Positions 51,502 through 59,933 are shown, counted from the first letter of the stretch. The stretch: 64,000 nt of DNA from JABDQA01 sp963824415 (GCA_963824415.1 CAWGPM010000003.1:124001-188000); one strand, 5' to 3'. Numbers and translations: made by a program. The notes: generated by a model from the sequence alone, not told the origin.

Positions 51502-52077
51502 ATGATACCCACCAAACTTTACAGCCTGAGCACCTGTAATTATTGCCAGGCCATCAAGAAGATGTTGGCTGATCTCGGGGTCGAGCATCAGGCGGTTGAT
51601 GCGGACCTGCTCGAAGCTGACGCCAGGTTGGAACTGGTCGATGAACTCAGGCAGATCAACCCGAATTGTTCGTTTCCGACAGTGCGGGTCGGCGATCAGG
51701 TAATAATCGGATTCAAGCCGCAGGAGATAAAAGAGGCGATTGGGGTTCGCACCGAAGTTGATGATCTGTACGACCTGCTCGAGAAAGCCCAGGTTGCCAG
51801 AGGGTATCTGTTCAACAATAACCGGGAGCGAACCTTCGATTTACTCCGGGCCCTTCTGTCCAACAGGGACCGCTACGGCTATATGACCTGTCCCTGTCGA
51901 CCTGCCTCGGGCAACCGAGAAAAGGACAGTGATATCATCTGCCCCTGCGTCTATCGTGAAGCAGATGTTCTCGAATTCGGGGCCTGCTATTGTCAGCTTT
52001 ATGTGAGCTTAGAATGGAACGAGGGGGCGGTCGATCATGTCGAAGTCCCCGAGCGGAGACCTGCCGACAAATATTAA
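51502..52077 (+). CDS. Glutaredoxin fused to ferredoxin-thioredoxin reductase catalytic domain
   Basis: A 191-aa two-domain redox protein. Residues 1-82: glutaredoxin fold with CNYC (Cys12/Cys15) and a cis-proline region NCSFPTVRVGD. Residues about 95-175: FTR catalytic (beta) domain with the cysteine pairs CPC (130/132), CPC (147/149) and CYC (162/164), which bind a 4Fe-4S cluster next to a disulfide. The design would pass ferredoxin electrons to the attached glutaredoxin (inference from known FTR chemistry). It lies between mini-protein copies 2 and 3. Confidence 0.88.
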   Translation: MIPTKLYSLSTCNYCQAIKKMLADLGVEHQAVDADLLEADARLELVDELRQINPNCSFPTVRVGDQVIIGFKPQEIKEAIGVRTEVDDLYDLLEKAQVARGYLFNNNRERTFDLLRALLSNRDRYGYMTCPCRPASGNREKDSDIICPCVYREADVLEFGACYCQLYVSLEWNEGAVDHVEVPERRPADKY

Positions 52078-52134
52078 AACATCAATAGATTCGGCGTCCC
52101 ATCCCCCTCGTTTGAATAAGGCAGGGTAAGACGT

Positions 52135-52335
52135 TTACCAACGCTCGGTGCCGACCAGCGTGTTGACGTCAACACATTTGGCCTTTTCTTCTTCGGTGAG
52201 GTCTTCCTTTGCCTTCACCCCTTTTATATCTTTGATGTAGCATGCATATTCCTTACCATTCCTGTCGCGGATCCAAACCATAGATTCGTAGCCGCCTTCA
52301 CTTGGGTCCAGCTTTTGATAATTTTCATCAGCCAT
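52135..52335 (-). CDS. Two-cysteine mini-protein, copy 3
   Basis: A 66-aa paralog: YESMVWIRDRNGKEYACYIKDI, KAKEDLTEEEKAKC and end VGTERW. Two cysteines 22 residues apart, as in copy 1. TGGAGAG precedes the ATG. It is convergent with the Grx-FTR gene (58 bases between stops). The internal coding DNA is nearly identical to copy 1 over long runs. Confidence 0.75.
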   Translation of the reverse strand: MADENYQKLDPSEGGYESMVWIRDRNGKEYACYIKDIKGVKAKEDLTEEEKAKCVDVNTLVGTERW

Positions 52336-52493
52336 GTTTGCTCTCCATTAATTTGTTGGTTTATAAGATACTGCTACAGCAAGACATATAAATACTCGAT
52401 GATGAAAATCAAGCACCATTCTGCACCATCTAATTGTGGGGCTTTATAGACCCGCAGAACAAGCGGATTGGCGGGGCGGTTACCAGGGTTTTC

Positions 52494-53504
52494 TCAGGCT
52501 ATTGTCGGTGGCTGGGATTTTAATCCGGAGCGCCAGCTGAGCGGCCAGGCTTCGAGTCCGGATGCGGCGCCGAGCAGCGCACCAAGCACCGCGCCGCGGC
52601 CGCAATTGTCTCCGCCGCACATGGTGTTGGCGATCAGTCCTTCGGCTGGCTGCTGATGGTATTTGGCTGCCAGGTACAAGGTTGCCGGCAGGGCCTGCTC
52701 AACATAGCAGGCGGACGAGAAATGTCTGCCAACCACAACAGCATCAGGGTATTCGAGCATACCGAGGAAATCCGGTACAGCCGGCTCGGCGGTATGAAAT
52801 TGCCAGGCTCTGGTGAGCGCGTCAAGCAGTGGAATGCCGTCAATAAGCTCCAGGATAAGATCGATAACGAGAGCACCGCTGCGCTTCATGAGCGGACCTC
52901 CATGGGTCAGTCCGAGGTGCTCCAGGCCGGCTTGCCTGGCATAACGGGGCTGATCTGCAAAGAAAATAACCAGCGGCAGCAGCAGGCTCAGGCCGCCGAT
53001 ATGGTGTTCGTCCTGGCGTCCACACTCCAAGAGGCTGACTCCTTGACCGTAATTGGTGAAAAAATGTCTGAGATACTCCTCGGCATAGGTGTCCCGGTGG
53101 TTACCCGGGGTTGTAAGAAAAGAGACGAGATGCTCCAGCCAGCCTTGAGGGGAGTAACCCTTTCCGCTGCCGAGGAAGTCGAGGAGTTCTGCTGCGAGTT
53201 GGACATTGAGTGTGTTTTCCCCGGCCTCCAGAAACTGATGATAGTGTATGCCCTTTTTACCCCAGTACCGGGCCTGGTCGTGCAGAATATCGGCTGAGGA
53301 ATTTATTGGTTTATAGAAAGAGCGCCACAGGATTGAGTCGGGATGCGGGTTTCTTGGTGCGAGATAGTCGCGAACTTCTCCGTAGTCCTGCCGCAGTGCC
53401 TTGGTATTGTAATACCAGTGCACCGGCATCGCCAGTGCATCACCAATGAACAGTCCATACAGGGCGCCTGCTACCCGATCTGTGCGGGAAATCTGAGTAT
53501 CCAT
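52494..53504 (-). CDS. ADP-ribosylglycohydrolase family protein
   Basis: A 336-aa hydrolase likely to remove ADP-ribose or a related group. It has GALYGLFIGDALAMPVHW near the N-terminus and NTMCGGDNCGRGAVLGALLGA late, the metal-binding halves of the fold; the second motif resembles the J1-crystallin-like branch more than DraG (GGDTDT). I start at ATG 53504; the frame is open to a TTG at 53624 but that part is not family-like. It is divergent from the polyketide synthase gene, with 167 bases between. Confidence 0.8.
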   Translation of the reverse strand: MDTQISRTDRVAGALYGLFIGDALAMPVHWYYNTKALRQDYGEVRDYLAPRNPHPDSILWRSFYKPINSSADILHDQARYWGKKGIHYHQFLEAGENTLNVQLAAELLDFLGSGKGYSPQGWLEHLVSFLTTPGNHRDTYAEEYLRHFFTNYGQGVSLLECGRQDEHHIGGLSLLLPLVIFFADQPRYARQAGLEHLGLTHGGPLMKRSGALVIDLILELIDGIPLLDALTRAWQFHTAEPAVPDFLGMLEYPDAVVVGRHFSSACYVEQALPATLYLAAKYHQQPAEGLIANTMCGGDNCGRGAVLGALLGAASGLEAWPLSWRSGLKSQPPTIA

Positions 53505-53671
53505 GCAAAGACCATAGATCGTCCAGAGTGATTGGCAAGCTCCTGGCTGTTGATCTATGTCTTGGCATGCCTCATTGAAGCGCTGCTCTTTATTAACAAA
53601 GCCTGGATGTTTACCATAACTCAATGTCTGCGGCTGACAACTGCCGGTTCTTTTCAGAACGAGGAACTAAA

Positions 53672-54721
53672 ATGAATAATATCCGGATCCAGGGGATTGG
53701 CACGGCGGTGCCCGATCACGTCTACGACCAGTCATCCGTGCGCCGGTTTGCTGATACTATGTTCAGCGGTCGGGTTGAAAACCTGGAACGGGTCTTAAAA
53801 GTCTTTGATCATCTGCACATCGAAGAGAGGCATTTTGCCCAGGAACCTGATTGGTATGGCATTGAACGGGGGTTTGGCGCCGCCAACGACCTTTTTATAG
53901 AAAGTGCCAAGAAGCTTTCTCTGGCTGCAGCCGGCCGGGCGATTTCGAACGCGCAGGCTACCCCGGAAGACTTTGGCGGAATCGTCGTTGCCAGCACCAC
54001 CGGCATTATGACTCCGAGTCTTGATGCGTATCTGATGCAGGACCTCGAAATGGACATGAATATTGTTCGCCTGCCGCTGTTCGGCCTTGGCTGCGCCGGA
54101 GGGGTGTCAGGACTCGCCAGGGCGGCTGAGTTAAGCAGCTGCCATGGCGGGGCGCCGGTTCTTTTTGTTGCCGTTGAAATCTGCAGTGCGACATTTCAGC
54201 GCAACGATCTATCAAAATCCAATTTAATCGGGACCTCGATCTTTGCCGACGGCGCAGCCGCGCTGGTAGTTGGAAAGGCTGAATCAGGGCCCGAGATTGT
54301 CGGCTCATACCATCGGTTGTTTCCCAAAACCTATGACATCATGGGCTGGGATGTTATCGATACCGGGATGAAGGTCCGTTTTTCCAGAGATATCCCGTCG
54401 TTCGTCAGAAAGCACATACCCGGCGTGATTGCCGATGCGTGCGCTTCCTGGGGCATCTCTATCGATGAGATCGCCTCATACGTCACCCATCCGGGTGGGG
54501 CAAAGGTGCTCGAGGCATTTGCCGAGGTTATTGGTCAGCCAGCCCAGATGCTGGCTGGCTCGCATGAAATACTGAGGCGCTACGGCAATATGTCATCAGC
54601 TTCGATACTGTTCGTTCTCGAACATATGATGCTGAACCAGGGGCTGAATCCTGGCTATTGTCTGATGTCCGCTCTGGGGCCCGGCTTCAGTTCCGATCAG
54701 CTGCTTCTGCATAATTCATGA
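53672..54721 (+). CDS. Type III polyketide synthase (chalcone/stilbene synthase-like)
   Basis: Condensing enzyme (349 aa) of the thiolase fold. ATG at 53672 follows GAGGAAC. The catalytic triad is complete: Cys141 in FGLGCAGGVSG, His273 in VTHPGGAKVL and Asn306 in YGNMSSASI, as in CHS/SrsA/BpsA enzymes. Partnered in a four-base overlap with a membrane methyltransferase, the pattern of operons that make alkylresorcinols or alkylpyrones and then O-methylate them (established for srsAB and bpsAB). The product here is not known. Confidence 0.87.
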   Translation: MNNIRIQGIGTAVPDHVYDQSSVRRFADTMFSGRVENLERVLKVFDHLHIEERHFAQEPDWYGIERGFGAANDLFIESAKKLSLAAAGRAISNAQATPEDFGGIVVASTTGIMTPSLDAYLMQDLEMDMNIVRLPLFGLGCAGGVSGLARAAELSSCHGGAPVLFVAVEICSATFQRNDLSKSNLIGTSIFADGAAALVVGKAESGPEIVGSYHRLFPKTYDIMGWDVIDTGMKVRFSRDIPSFVRKHIPGVIADACASWGISIDEIASYVTHPGGAKVLEAFAEVIGQPAQMLAGSHEILRRYGNMSSASILFVLEHMMLNQGLNPGYCLMSALGPGFSSDQLLLHNS

Positions 54722-55263
54722 TATTGCTCACCATCATAGTCAGTATCGTCATTGTCCAGCGCTTGAGCGAACTGGTCCTGGCAAGAAAAAATTTCAGCCG
54801 GGCAATGCGCCACGGCGGAAGAGAGTTTGGTGCAGGCCATTACTGGCTCTTCTGGGTTCTGCATTCATGCTGGATAGTTTCTTTTACCCTGGAGTGTCTG
54901 GTTCGAAAGCCGCCTCTTTCCAGCCTCTGGCCGCTGCTGCTCGCGTTAGCTATCGTTGCCCAGGTTCTACGTTACTGGGCAATTTATTCGCTGGGGCATT
55001 GCTGGAATACGCGGATTGTCGTTTTCGAGGGAATGTCCCCCGTGAAATCAGGGCCGTATCGATATTTCAAACATCCGAACTATTTCGCAGTTGCCATAGA
55101 AATAATGGTAATTCCGGCGCTTCTTGGCGCGTGGTACACTGCCCTGGCGTTTTCGATCGTCAACGCCGCTCTGCTGCTTTTTGTCAGGATCCCAGCAGAG
55201 GAGCAGGCTCTGCAAAGGTGTCTGGGTGAGAACCGATCAGCATCCGTTGAGACGGCTCGGTAG
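54718..55263 (+). CDS. Isoprenylcysteine carboxyl methyltransferase-like membrane protein
   Basis: ICMT-family membrane protein (181 aa) with about four hydrophobic helices and the SAM-binding GPYRYFKHPNYFAV motif (about 112-125) followed by EEQAL near the end. It overlaps the polyketide synthase by four bases. In related pairs this enzyme methylates the phenolic lipid. The expected final segment after EEQALQRCLGE is replaced by unrelated residues, so the C-terminus may have been altered by the deletion that left a dehydrogenase remnant just downstream. Confidence 0.82.
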   Translation: MILLTIIVSIVIVQRLSELVLARKNFSRAMRHGGREFGAGHYWLFWVLHSCWIVSFTLECLVRKPPLSSLWPLLLALAIVAQVLRYWAIYSLGHCWNTRIVVFEGMSPVKSGPYRYFKHPNYFAVAIEIMVIPALLGAWYTALAFSIVNAALLLFVRIPAEEQALQRCLGENRSASVETAR

Positions 55264-55278
55264 AACGGAGAATATTGA

Positions 55279-55365
55279 TTGTCTGACTTTTTTCTGCTGT
55301 CTTCAGGGGCCGACTGGATTACGGGTCAGATAATTGGCGTTGACGGCGGCCGTTCATCACTTTGA
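55279..55365 (+). pseudogene. C-terminal remnant of a short-chain dehydrogenase/reductase
   Basis: A 28-codon piece reads LSDFFLLSSGADWITGQ then IIGVDGGRSSL and stop: the typical end of an SDR such as 3-oxoacyl reductase (TGQxxxVDGG). Nothing of the Rossmann core is upstream, where the methyltransferase gene ends 15 bases before. A deletion joining two genes is the simplest reading. Confidence 0.7.
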
Positions 55366-55448
55366 ACGTGCGGGTAGAGGCAGGGGAAAGAAAATTTCCC
55401 CTGCCAGGAGGATCAAGCCCCGTGTCTTCGTTGATCAGGAAGACGATG

Positions 55449-55934
55449 TCACTGGAGCATCTTTAGTTGCTCTAGAAAATCAGCATTTTCGGGTACACCT
55501 TTCTGGATAAAGCGGATGACTCCCTGCTTGTCGATCAGATAGGTCACCCTGCCGCTGCCATATTTGCCTTTGATGTCCTTTTCGGTGTCGGCAATGAGCG
55601 GAAAGCTGATGTTCTCTTCTTTGACAAATTGTTCAAGGGTTTCCATATCGTCGTTGCTGACCCCGATAACCTGCGCGTCGAGTTTCTCGAATGCTTCCAG
55701 ATCACGCTGGAAGTTAGCAAGCTCGCTTGCTCAGACTGAGGTGAATACGGCAAAATAAAGTGCCAGAACGACGCTTTTCTCTCCCTGGTAGTCAGTCAGG
55801 GAAATTGCTCCCTGGTTGGATTGAGCCGCAAATGGTGGCGCTTTGTCACCGATGTTCAGAGCAAAAGAAGATATCGGGAAAAACAGAAAAGATGCGAACA
55901 ACGAGATGAAGCTGTTTCTGATAATACGTTTCAT
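55449..55934 (-). CDS. Periplasmic peroxiredoxin, probable selenoprotein (Sec68)
   Basis: AhpC/TSA-like peroxiredoxin, 161 aa if UGA at 55733-55731 is read as selenocysteine. MKRIIRNSFISLFASFLFF is a signal peptide; the fold starts NIGDKAPPFAAQ. The TGA falls at the peroxidatic position in YFAVFTSV-U-ASELANF, with Thr three residues before, as in T-x-x-C, and the frame continues without fault through VIGVSNDDMETL, FPLIADTEKDI and VTYLIDKQG to TGA at 55449. A SECIS-like stem lies 17 bases after the UGA. AAGGTAATCCC precedes the ATG. It neighbours cydAB, both oxygen/peroxide defence genes. Confidence 0.85.
55694..55713 (-). promoter_or_regulatory. Bacterial SECIS-like hairpin
   Basis: CTTCCAG-CGTGAT-CTGGAAG: 7-bp perfect stem, 6-base loop with G second. 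It starts 17 bases after the Sec UGA, with 24 bases from UGA to the apical loop, inside the known bacterial range of about 16-37. A second small stem (AGCAAG-CGAG-CTTGCT) abuts the UGA. Confidence 0.7.
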
Positions 55935-56162
55935 GGGATTACCTTATGGTTTTGCACTTATCGGCCTGCGGGGACGGGTTTGCTTCTAAGACCCCAAACC
56001 GATAGGTACGTTGATCTCTTCATGCAAGGTTGAGGAACATCGCTAGCCCCGTCTTAATGCTAGATAATAACCATTATCCTGCAAAGTCAAAAAAGGCAGA
56101 CCGGTACGCCTCAGCATACCCAGCCACCATAACCTTTTTTTTAGCAACGGACGGCCGCCGTA

Positions 56163-57191
56163 TCAATAGCTTTCAGGACCAAGACTGACTTTACCCCTGA
56201 ATGTCCAGTAAATAAGAACGGTATAGGACAGCACCAGGGGCATACCGATGGCTACAATGATCAGGCCAATTTTCTGAGTCAGGGGGCTCGAGGCCCCATT
56301 GAAGACCGTGACACTGAAAGCATCGTTGTTTGCGGCAGGCACCAGATTTGGGTACAGCGCAGCACTGAACAGCAGGATAAGGGCCGCTATCGTGCAGCAA
56401 CTGCTCAAGAAGGCATAGAAGGGGCGCTGCTGCTTTATGGCCCGCAATATGTTGGCTATGGCCAGAATGTTGATCAGCGGGATCAGCCACAGCGCCGGGT
56501 AATCACCGAAATGCTGCAGGGCAGATGGGATAAAGAGCGTTGACCACAGGGTAACCAGGCAGAAGAAAAACAGATACACGTACCAGGTTGCCTGCATCCA
56601 TTTGAACAACCGCTGATGCAGTGCGCCTTCCGTCTTCATGTAGAGAAAAATGGAACCGTGCATGGCCAGCAGGGCCACCGTGAACAGTCCGACACTGAGA
56701 CTGAAGCCGCTGATCAGATCAAGCATGGTGCCTTGAAAGTCTCCAAGTTCTGAGAGGTGCAGGCCCTGCATCAGGGCCCCGGTGGCAACACCGAACAGCA
56801 GGGCGGCCAGGGTCGAGCCAACACAGAAAAGTATATCCCAGAAGGAGCGCCAGACGGGACTTGTTCGTTTGGAGCGAAATTCAAGGGAAACCGCACGAAA
56901 AATCAGTGCGAAGAGAAGTAAAACAAACGGTAGATAAAAGGCGCTGAAAATCGATGCATAGGCATTTGGAAACATCGCAAAGAGCGCCCCGCCAAAGGTG
57001 ACCAGCCAGACCTCGTTGCCGTCCCAGAGCGGGCCGATGCTGTTCATTACCAAACGACGTTCGGTATCATCTCTGGCAACGAAGGGCTGCAGAATGCCGA
57101 CGCCCAGGTCGAAACCATCCAGAATTGCATAGCCGATCAGCAATACATTGAGCAAGATAAACCAGATGATGCAGAGTGCTTCAGGACTCAT
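56163..57191 (-). CDS. cydB: Cytochrome bd ubiquinol oxidase subunit II
   Basis: CydB (342 aa), the structural partner of CydA in the high-affinity quinol oxidase. Eight or nine hydrophobic helices, beginning ALCIIWFILLNVLLIGY, with the GFDLGVG motif (about 25-31) and DGNEVWLVTFGGALFAMFP. It overlaps cydA by four bases. Standard length for a CydB lacking extra domains. No cydX-like gene is apparent after it. Confidence 0.95.
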   Translation of the reverse strand: MSPEALCIIWFILLNVLLIGYAILDGFDLGVGILQPFVARDDTERRLVMNSIGPLWDGNEVWLVTFGGALFAMFPNAYASIFSAFYLPFVLLLFALIFRAVSLEFRSKRTSPVWRSFWDILFCVGSTLAALLFGVATGALMQGLHLSELGDFQGTMLDLISGFSLSVGLFTVALLAMHGSIFLYMKTEGALHQRLFKWMQATWYVYLFFFCLVTLWSTLFIPSALQHFGDYPALWLIPLINILAIANILRAIKQQRPFYAFLSSCCTIAALILLFSAALYPNLVPAANNDAFSVTVFNGASSPLTQKIGLIIVAIGMPLVLSYTVLIYWTFRGKVSLGPESY

Positions 57192-58753
57192 ATCGTACCC
57201 CCTTCAGGCTGACTCTCCTGGTCGAGCCGGGCATGCTGCCGGTCGACTACCGCTTTTTTTACTCCCTCGGCAGACGTTTCATCGGCCTGTCCAGGCTCCT
57301 CCGGACCCTGGCGGATCTTCCGGTCAAGCACCATGATCCAGACAGCAGCCAGGCAGATATAGAGGATCGTGAACAGGATCAGGGATAGGGTCGCTTCCCG
57401 GGCGCTGACCGATACGCTTACCGAGTCGGCAGTGCGCAGACCAAGGCGCTCGTCGTATTGATAAATGCCGTCTGCAGCGAGGTTCAGGTCGCTGCCGTCG
57501 CTGTTCCATTCAACCGGCGGGTGCACCGTCCAGGGCTGCCGCCCTACTTCGGCTGCTATCCAGCCGGCCTGATTCGCCGCCATGACGAAGCCTATGCCAA
57601 AGACGAAGGACCAGAGGAGCCAGCGCTTTTGAGCCAGGTTCTTACGCCTGTTGTAGTAGATACCTAGTGCACAGGCGACAATCATCAGACCACCGATGCC
57701 CACCATGATGCGCCAGGAAAAATAGGGTATCAGCAGGGGAGGGCGGTCTTCCGGTCTGAAGCGGTCCAGTCCGACGACCGGTTTCTGGAAGGTGAGATCA
57801 TCAAACACCATGAAGCTCAAGCCGCCGGGTATGCTGATCTCGAAATCGATTCGCTCTTCTTTTTCATTGGGCCAGCCGATCAGGTTGAGGTCGGCTCGGC
57901 CGGTGTCGAAATGGGCTTCGAAACTGGCAAGTTTTGCCGGTTGGTGCCGATAGACTTTTTGAGCCTGAGTGTGGCCGTTAAGTGCCAGGCCGACAGAGGC
58001 TGCCAGCCCGAGAAGCAGCGCGCCGTTTATTGAGTGACGGGCAAATTCTTTGTGTTTTTTATTGAGTATATAATACGCGGAGATACTGAGAACGAAGAAT
58101 GCACCCACAGCCGCGCAGCCCAGCAGAACGTGGCTGAGCCGTTGGACGGTGGATGGATTGAATACCATATCCATGAAATTGAGGATTTCGGCACGGCGCT
58201 GGGTGACCCCGTCCACCACCCAGGGTATCAGTCCTGAACTGCCGTCAGGCAGGGTGCCGGGTCGCATGATGTCGACGATGTGGTGACCGGCCGGCGTCTG
58301 CTGCCAACTGTTTGCCACCACGATCCAGATCGAAGAAAAGATCGACCCGAGAGCAACCATATAGACACTGAAAAGATACAACCCCCTGCCTACCCGTTGT
58401 CGGCCGAAAGCCACCACGGCTAGAAAACCGGATTCAAGGAAGAAGGCGAAAATGCCTTCAGCAGCCAGGGCGCTGCCGAACACGTCACCGACGAACCGGG
58501 AGTAACTTGCCCAGTTGGTGCCGAACTGAAATTCCATAACGATGCCGCTGGCCACGCCGATGGCGAAATTGAGAACGAATATTTTCATCCAGAACTGGCA
58601 GGCACTGGCAAAAATCGGTTTTCGGGTGAAATAGAAACGCGTCTCAAGATACGCCAGAATCAGCCCGAGGCCAATGGTCAAGGGAGGAAAGATATAGTGG
58701 AACATGATGGTAAAAGCGAATTGCAATCTTGACAGCAGGATTACCGATTCCAT
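57188..58753 (-). CDS. cydA: Cytochrome bd ubiquinol oxidase subunit I
   Basis: CydA (521 aa) carries hemes b558, b595 and d and reduces oxygen to water. Recognisable: FHYIFPPLTIGLG with the first heme histidine, NFAIGVASGIVMEFQFGTNW, the quinol-loop motif QPAKLASFEAHF and GWIAAEVGRQPWTV. The C-terminus is longer than usual and ends in a charged, probably cytoplasmic tail. AAGGAG precedes the ATG. In an anaerobe this oxidase serves oxygen defence or microaerobic respiration. Confidence 0.95.
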   Translation of the reverse strand: MESVILLSRLQFAFTIMFHYIFPPLTIGLGLILAYLETRFYFTRKPIFASACQFWMKIFVLNFAIGVASGIVMEFQFGTNWASYSRFVGDVFGSALAAEGIFAFFLESGFLAVVAFGRQRVGRGLYLFSVYMVALGSIFSSIWIVVANSWQQTPAGHHIVDIMRPGTLPDGSSGLIPWVVDGVTQRRAEILNFMDMVFNPSTVQRLSHVLLGCAAVGAFFVLSISAYYILNKKHKEFARHSINGALLLGLAASVGLALNGHTQAQKVYRHQPAKLASFEAHFDTGRADLNLIGWPNEKEERIDFEISIPGGLSFMVFDDLTFQKPVVGLDRFRPEDRPPLLIPYFSWRIMVGIGGLMIVACALGIYYNRRKNLAQKRWLLWSFVFGIGFVMAANQAGWIAAEVGRQPWTVHPPVEWNSDGSDLNLAADGIYQYDERLGLRTADSVSVSVSAREATLSLILFTILYICLAAVWIMVLDRKIRQGPEEPGQADETSAEGVKKAVVDRQHARLDQESQPEGGTI

Positions 58754-58959
58754 TATTGAGCTCCTTGATGCTCGAGTTGTGTGTACGCCCGACCCTGGCT
58801 GGTCTGAAAACCGATTATTATGAATTGGACAAGTAGTGAGAGTCTACCCATTGTAAAAATTAAATTCAAAGGTTTCCTTTTGTCAGGAATATTGTTTCAG
58901 GAAATGGTTCTCATTTTAAGTAAATGCAGTTTCAAAATTAGGAAGCATTGGGAGAAAAA

Positions 58960-59361
58960 GTGATAGCCCTGGATAACAGCAGACTGGTCGTCAGCCGGCT
59001 GCTGCTTTGCAGTCAAGAGGCAGCATGGCAGGTTATTACCGACACTGAGCAATGGCCGTACTGGGGTCCTTCCGTGAGCCGGGTCAGGTGCGCGCAGCGC
59101 TATATTCAGCTGGGTTCAACCGGCTCTGTCAGGACCGTTTTCGGTTTCTGGGTCCCGTTCTCGATAAACCGCTACCAGCATCTCCATTTCTGGAGTTGGC
59201 GGATCGGTCGGTTTGAGGCCACGGGTCACCGCCTGGCAATAACTGAGGATGGTTTCTGCAGAATATCTTTTGACATGCCCTGGTGGGCGTTTCCCTACGT
59301 TCTGATCTGTGCGATTGCACTCAGGCGAATCAGCAGGCTGCTCGAGGCTGGGCAAGCATAA
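58960..59361 (+). CDS. SRPBCC family protein (polyketide cyclase/dehydrase-like)
   Basis: A 133-aa single-domain protein with START-like features: SRLLLCSQEAAWQVITDTEQWPYWGPSVSRV at the start and a long C-terminal helix. GGGAG lies five bases before the GTG at 58960; TTG at 58948 is an alternative. These proteins bind hydrophobic ligands; no catalytic residue is diagnostic. It is divergent from cydA, with promoters presumably in the 200-base gap. Confidence 0.65.
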   Translation: MIALDNSRLVVSRLLLCSQEAAWQVITDTEQWPYWGPSVSRVRCAQRYIQLGSTGSVRTVFGFWVPFSINRYQHLHFWSWRIGRFEATGHRLAITEDGFCRISFDMPWWAFPYVLICAIALRRISRLLEAGQA

Positions 59362-59364
59362 GGC

Positions 59365-59499
59365 TACCTTGAAAAATTGTCTTTTTGCCCAAACGCTGTG
59401 TTGCGTGTAAAAATTTTATCCTCGGAATATTAACTATGCCTGCGGCAAAATTTTCACACGCGCCTCGATTTTGAACCAAAATCCTAATTTTGCAAGGTA
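59365..59499. repeat. Nested palindromic intergenic element, 135 bp
   Basis: Outer arms TACCTTGAAAAATT (59365-59378) and AATTTTGCAAGGTA (59486-59499); inner arms GCGTGTAAAAATTTT (59403-59417) and AAAATTTTCACACGC (59447-59461); each has one mismatch. A third stem, GATTTTG-AAC-CAAAATC, lies at 59467-59483. It begins four bases after the SRPBCC stop. The compact, fully nested design suggests a non-coding mobile repeat (MITE-like), not just a terminator. Confidence 0.6.
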
Positions 59500-59685
59500 C
59501 CCATAAGTTAAACCAGATTCGGCTTTATCTTTCAAATGGCAGAATAAAGAGATATTGAGATAGCAAAAATATTCAAAACGAACAAAAAAGACAGGGTTGT
59601 TGCGTATACAATACGTTGATATCGAATTAAATAATATAATATGTAAATTGGAATCGCCGGAGGACTTTCGGGGTCAAAAATAAAC
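59500..59685. other. AT-rich gap
   Basis: Follows the palindromic element; no gene. With it, the gene-free stretch from 59362 to the tRNA terminator is about 324 bases. Confidence 0.4.
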
Positions 59686-59721
59686 GAAAGCCCCTTAATC
59701 ATTTAAGATTAAGGGGCTTTC
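59686..59721 (-). terminator. Terminator of tRNA-Ser(GGA)
   Basis: GAAAGCCCCTTAATC / GATTAAGGGGCTTTC, a perfect 15-bp stem with a 6-base loop; on the minus strand GTTTATTTTTG follows. It starts eight bases after the tRNA. Confidence 0.9.
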
Positions 59722-59729
59722 TGTGTAAA

Positions 59730-59815
59730 TGGCGGAGAGGGTGAGATTCGAACTCACGGTACTTGCGTACACACGCGTTCCAGGCGTGCACCTTAAGCCA
59801 CTCGGTCACCTCTCC
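59730..59815 (-). tRNA. tRNA-Ser (anticodon GGA)
   Basis: Class II tRNA: acceptor GGAGAGG/CCTCTCC, anticodon stem CACGC/GCGTG with CTGGAAC (GGA), long variable arm, T-loop TTCGAAT, encoded CCA. Downstream of tadA on the same strand. Confidence 0.95.
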
Positions 59816-59933
59816 GCATATTTGCTTTTGGGGGCCGCTGAGCTGCGTGGTACTAAATAAACGCTCGGCCCAAGTTTATCAATCAAAAAAGGGTTTGGCA
59901 CGAAAAAAGAAAACGCTGCCGCTCGGCCCGGGT

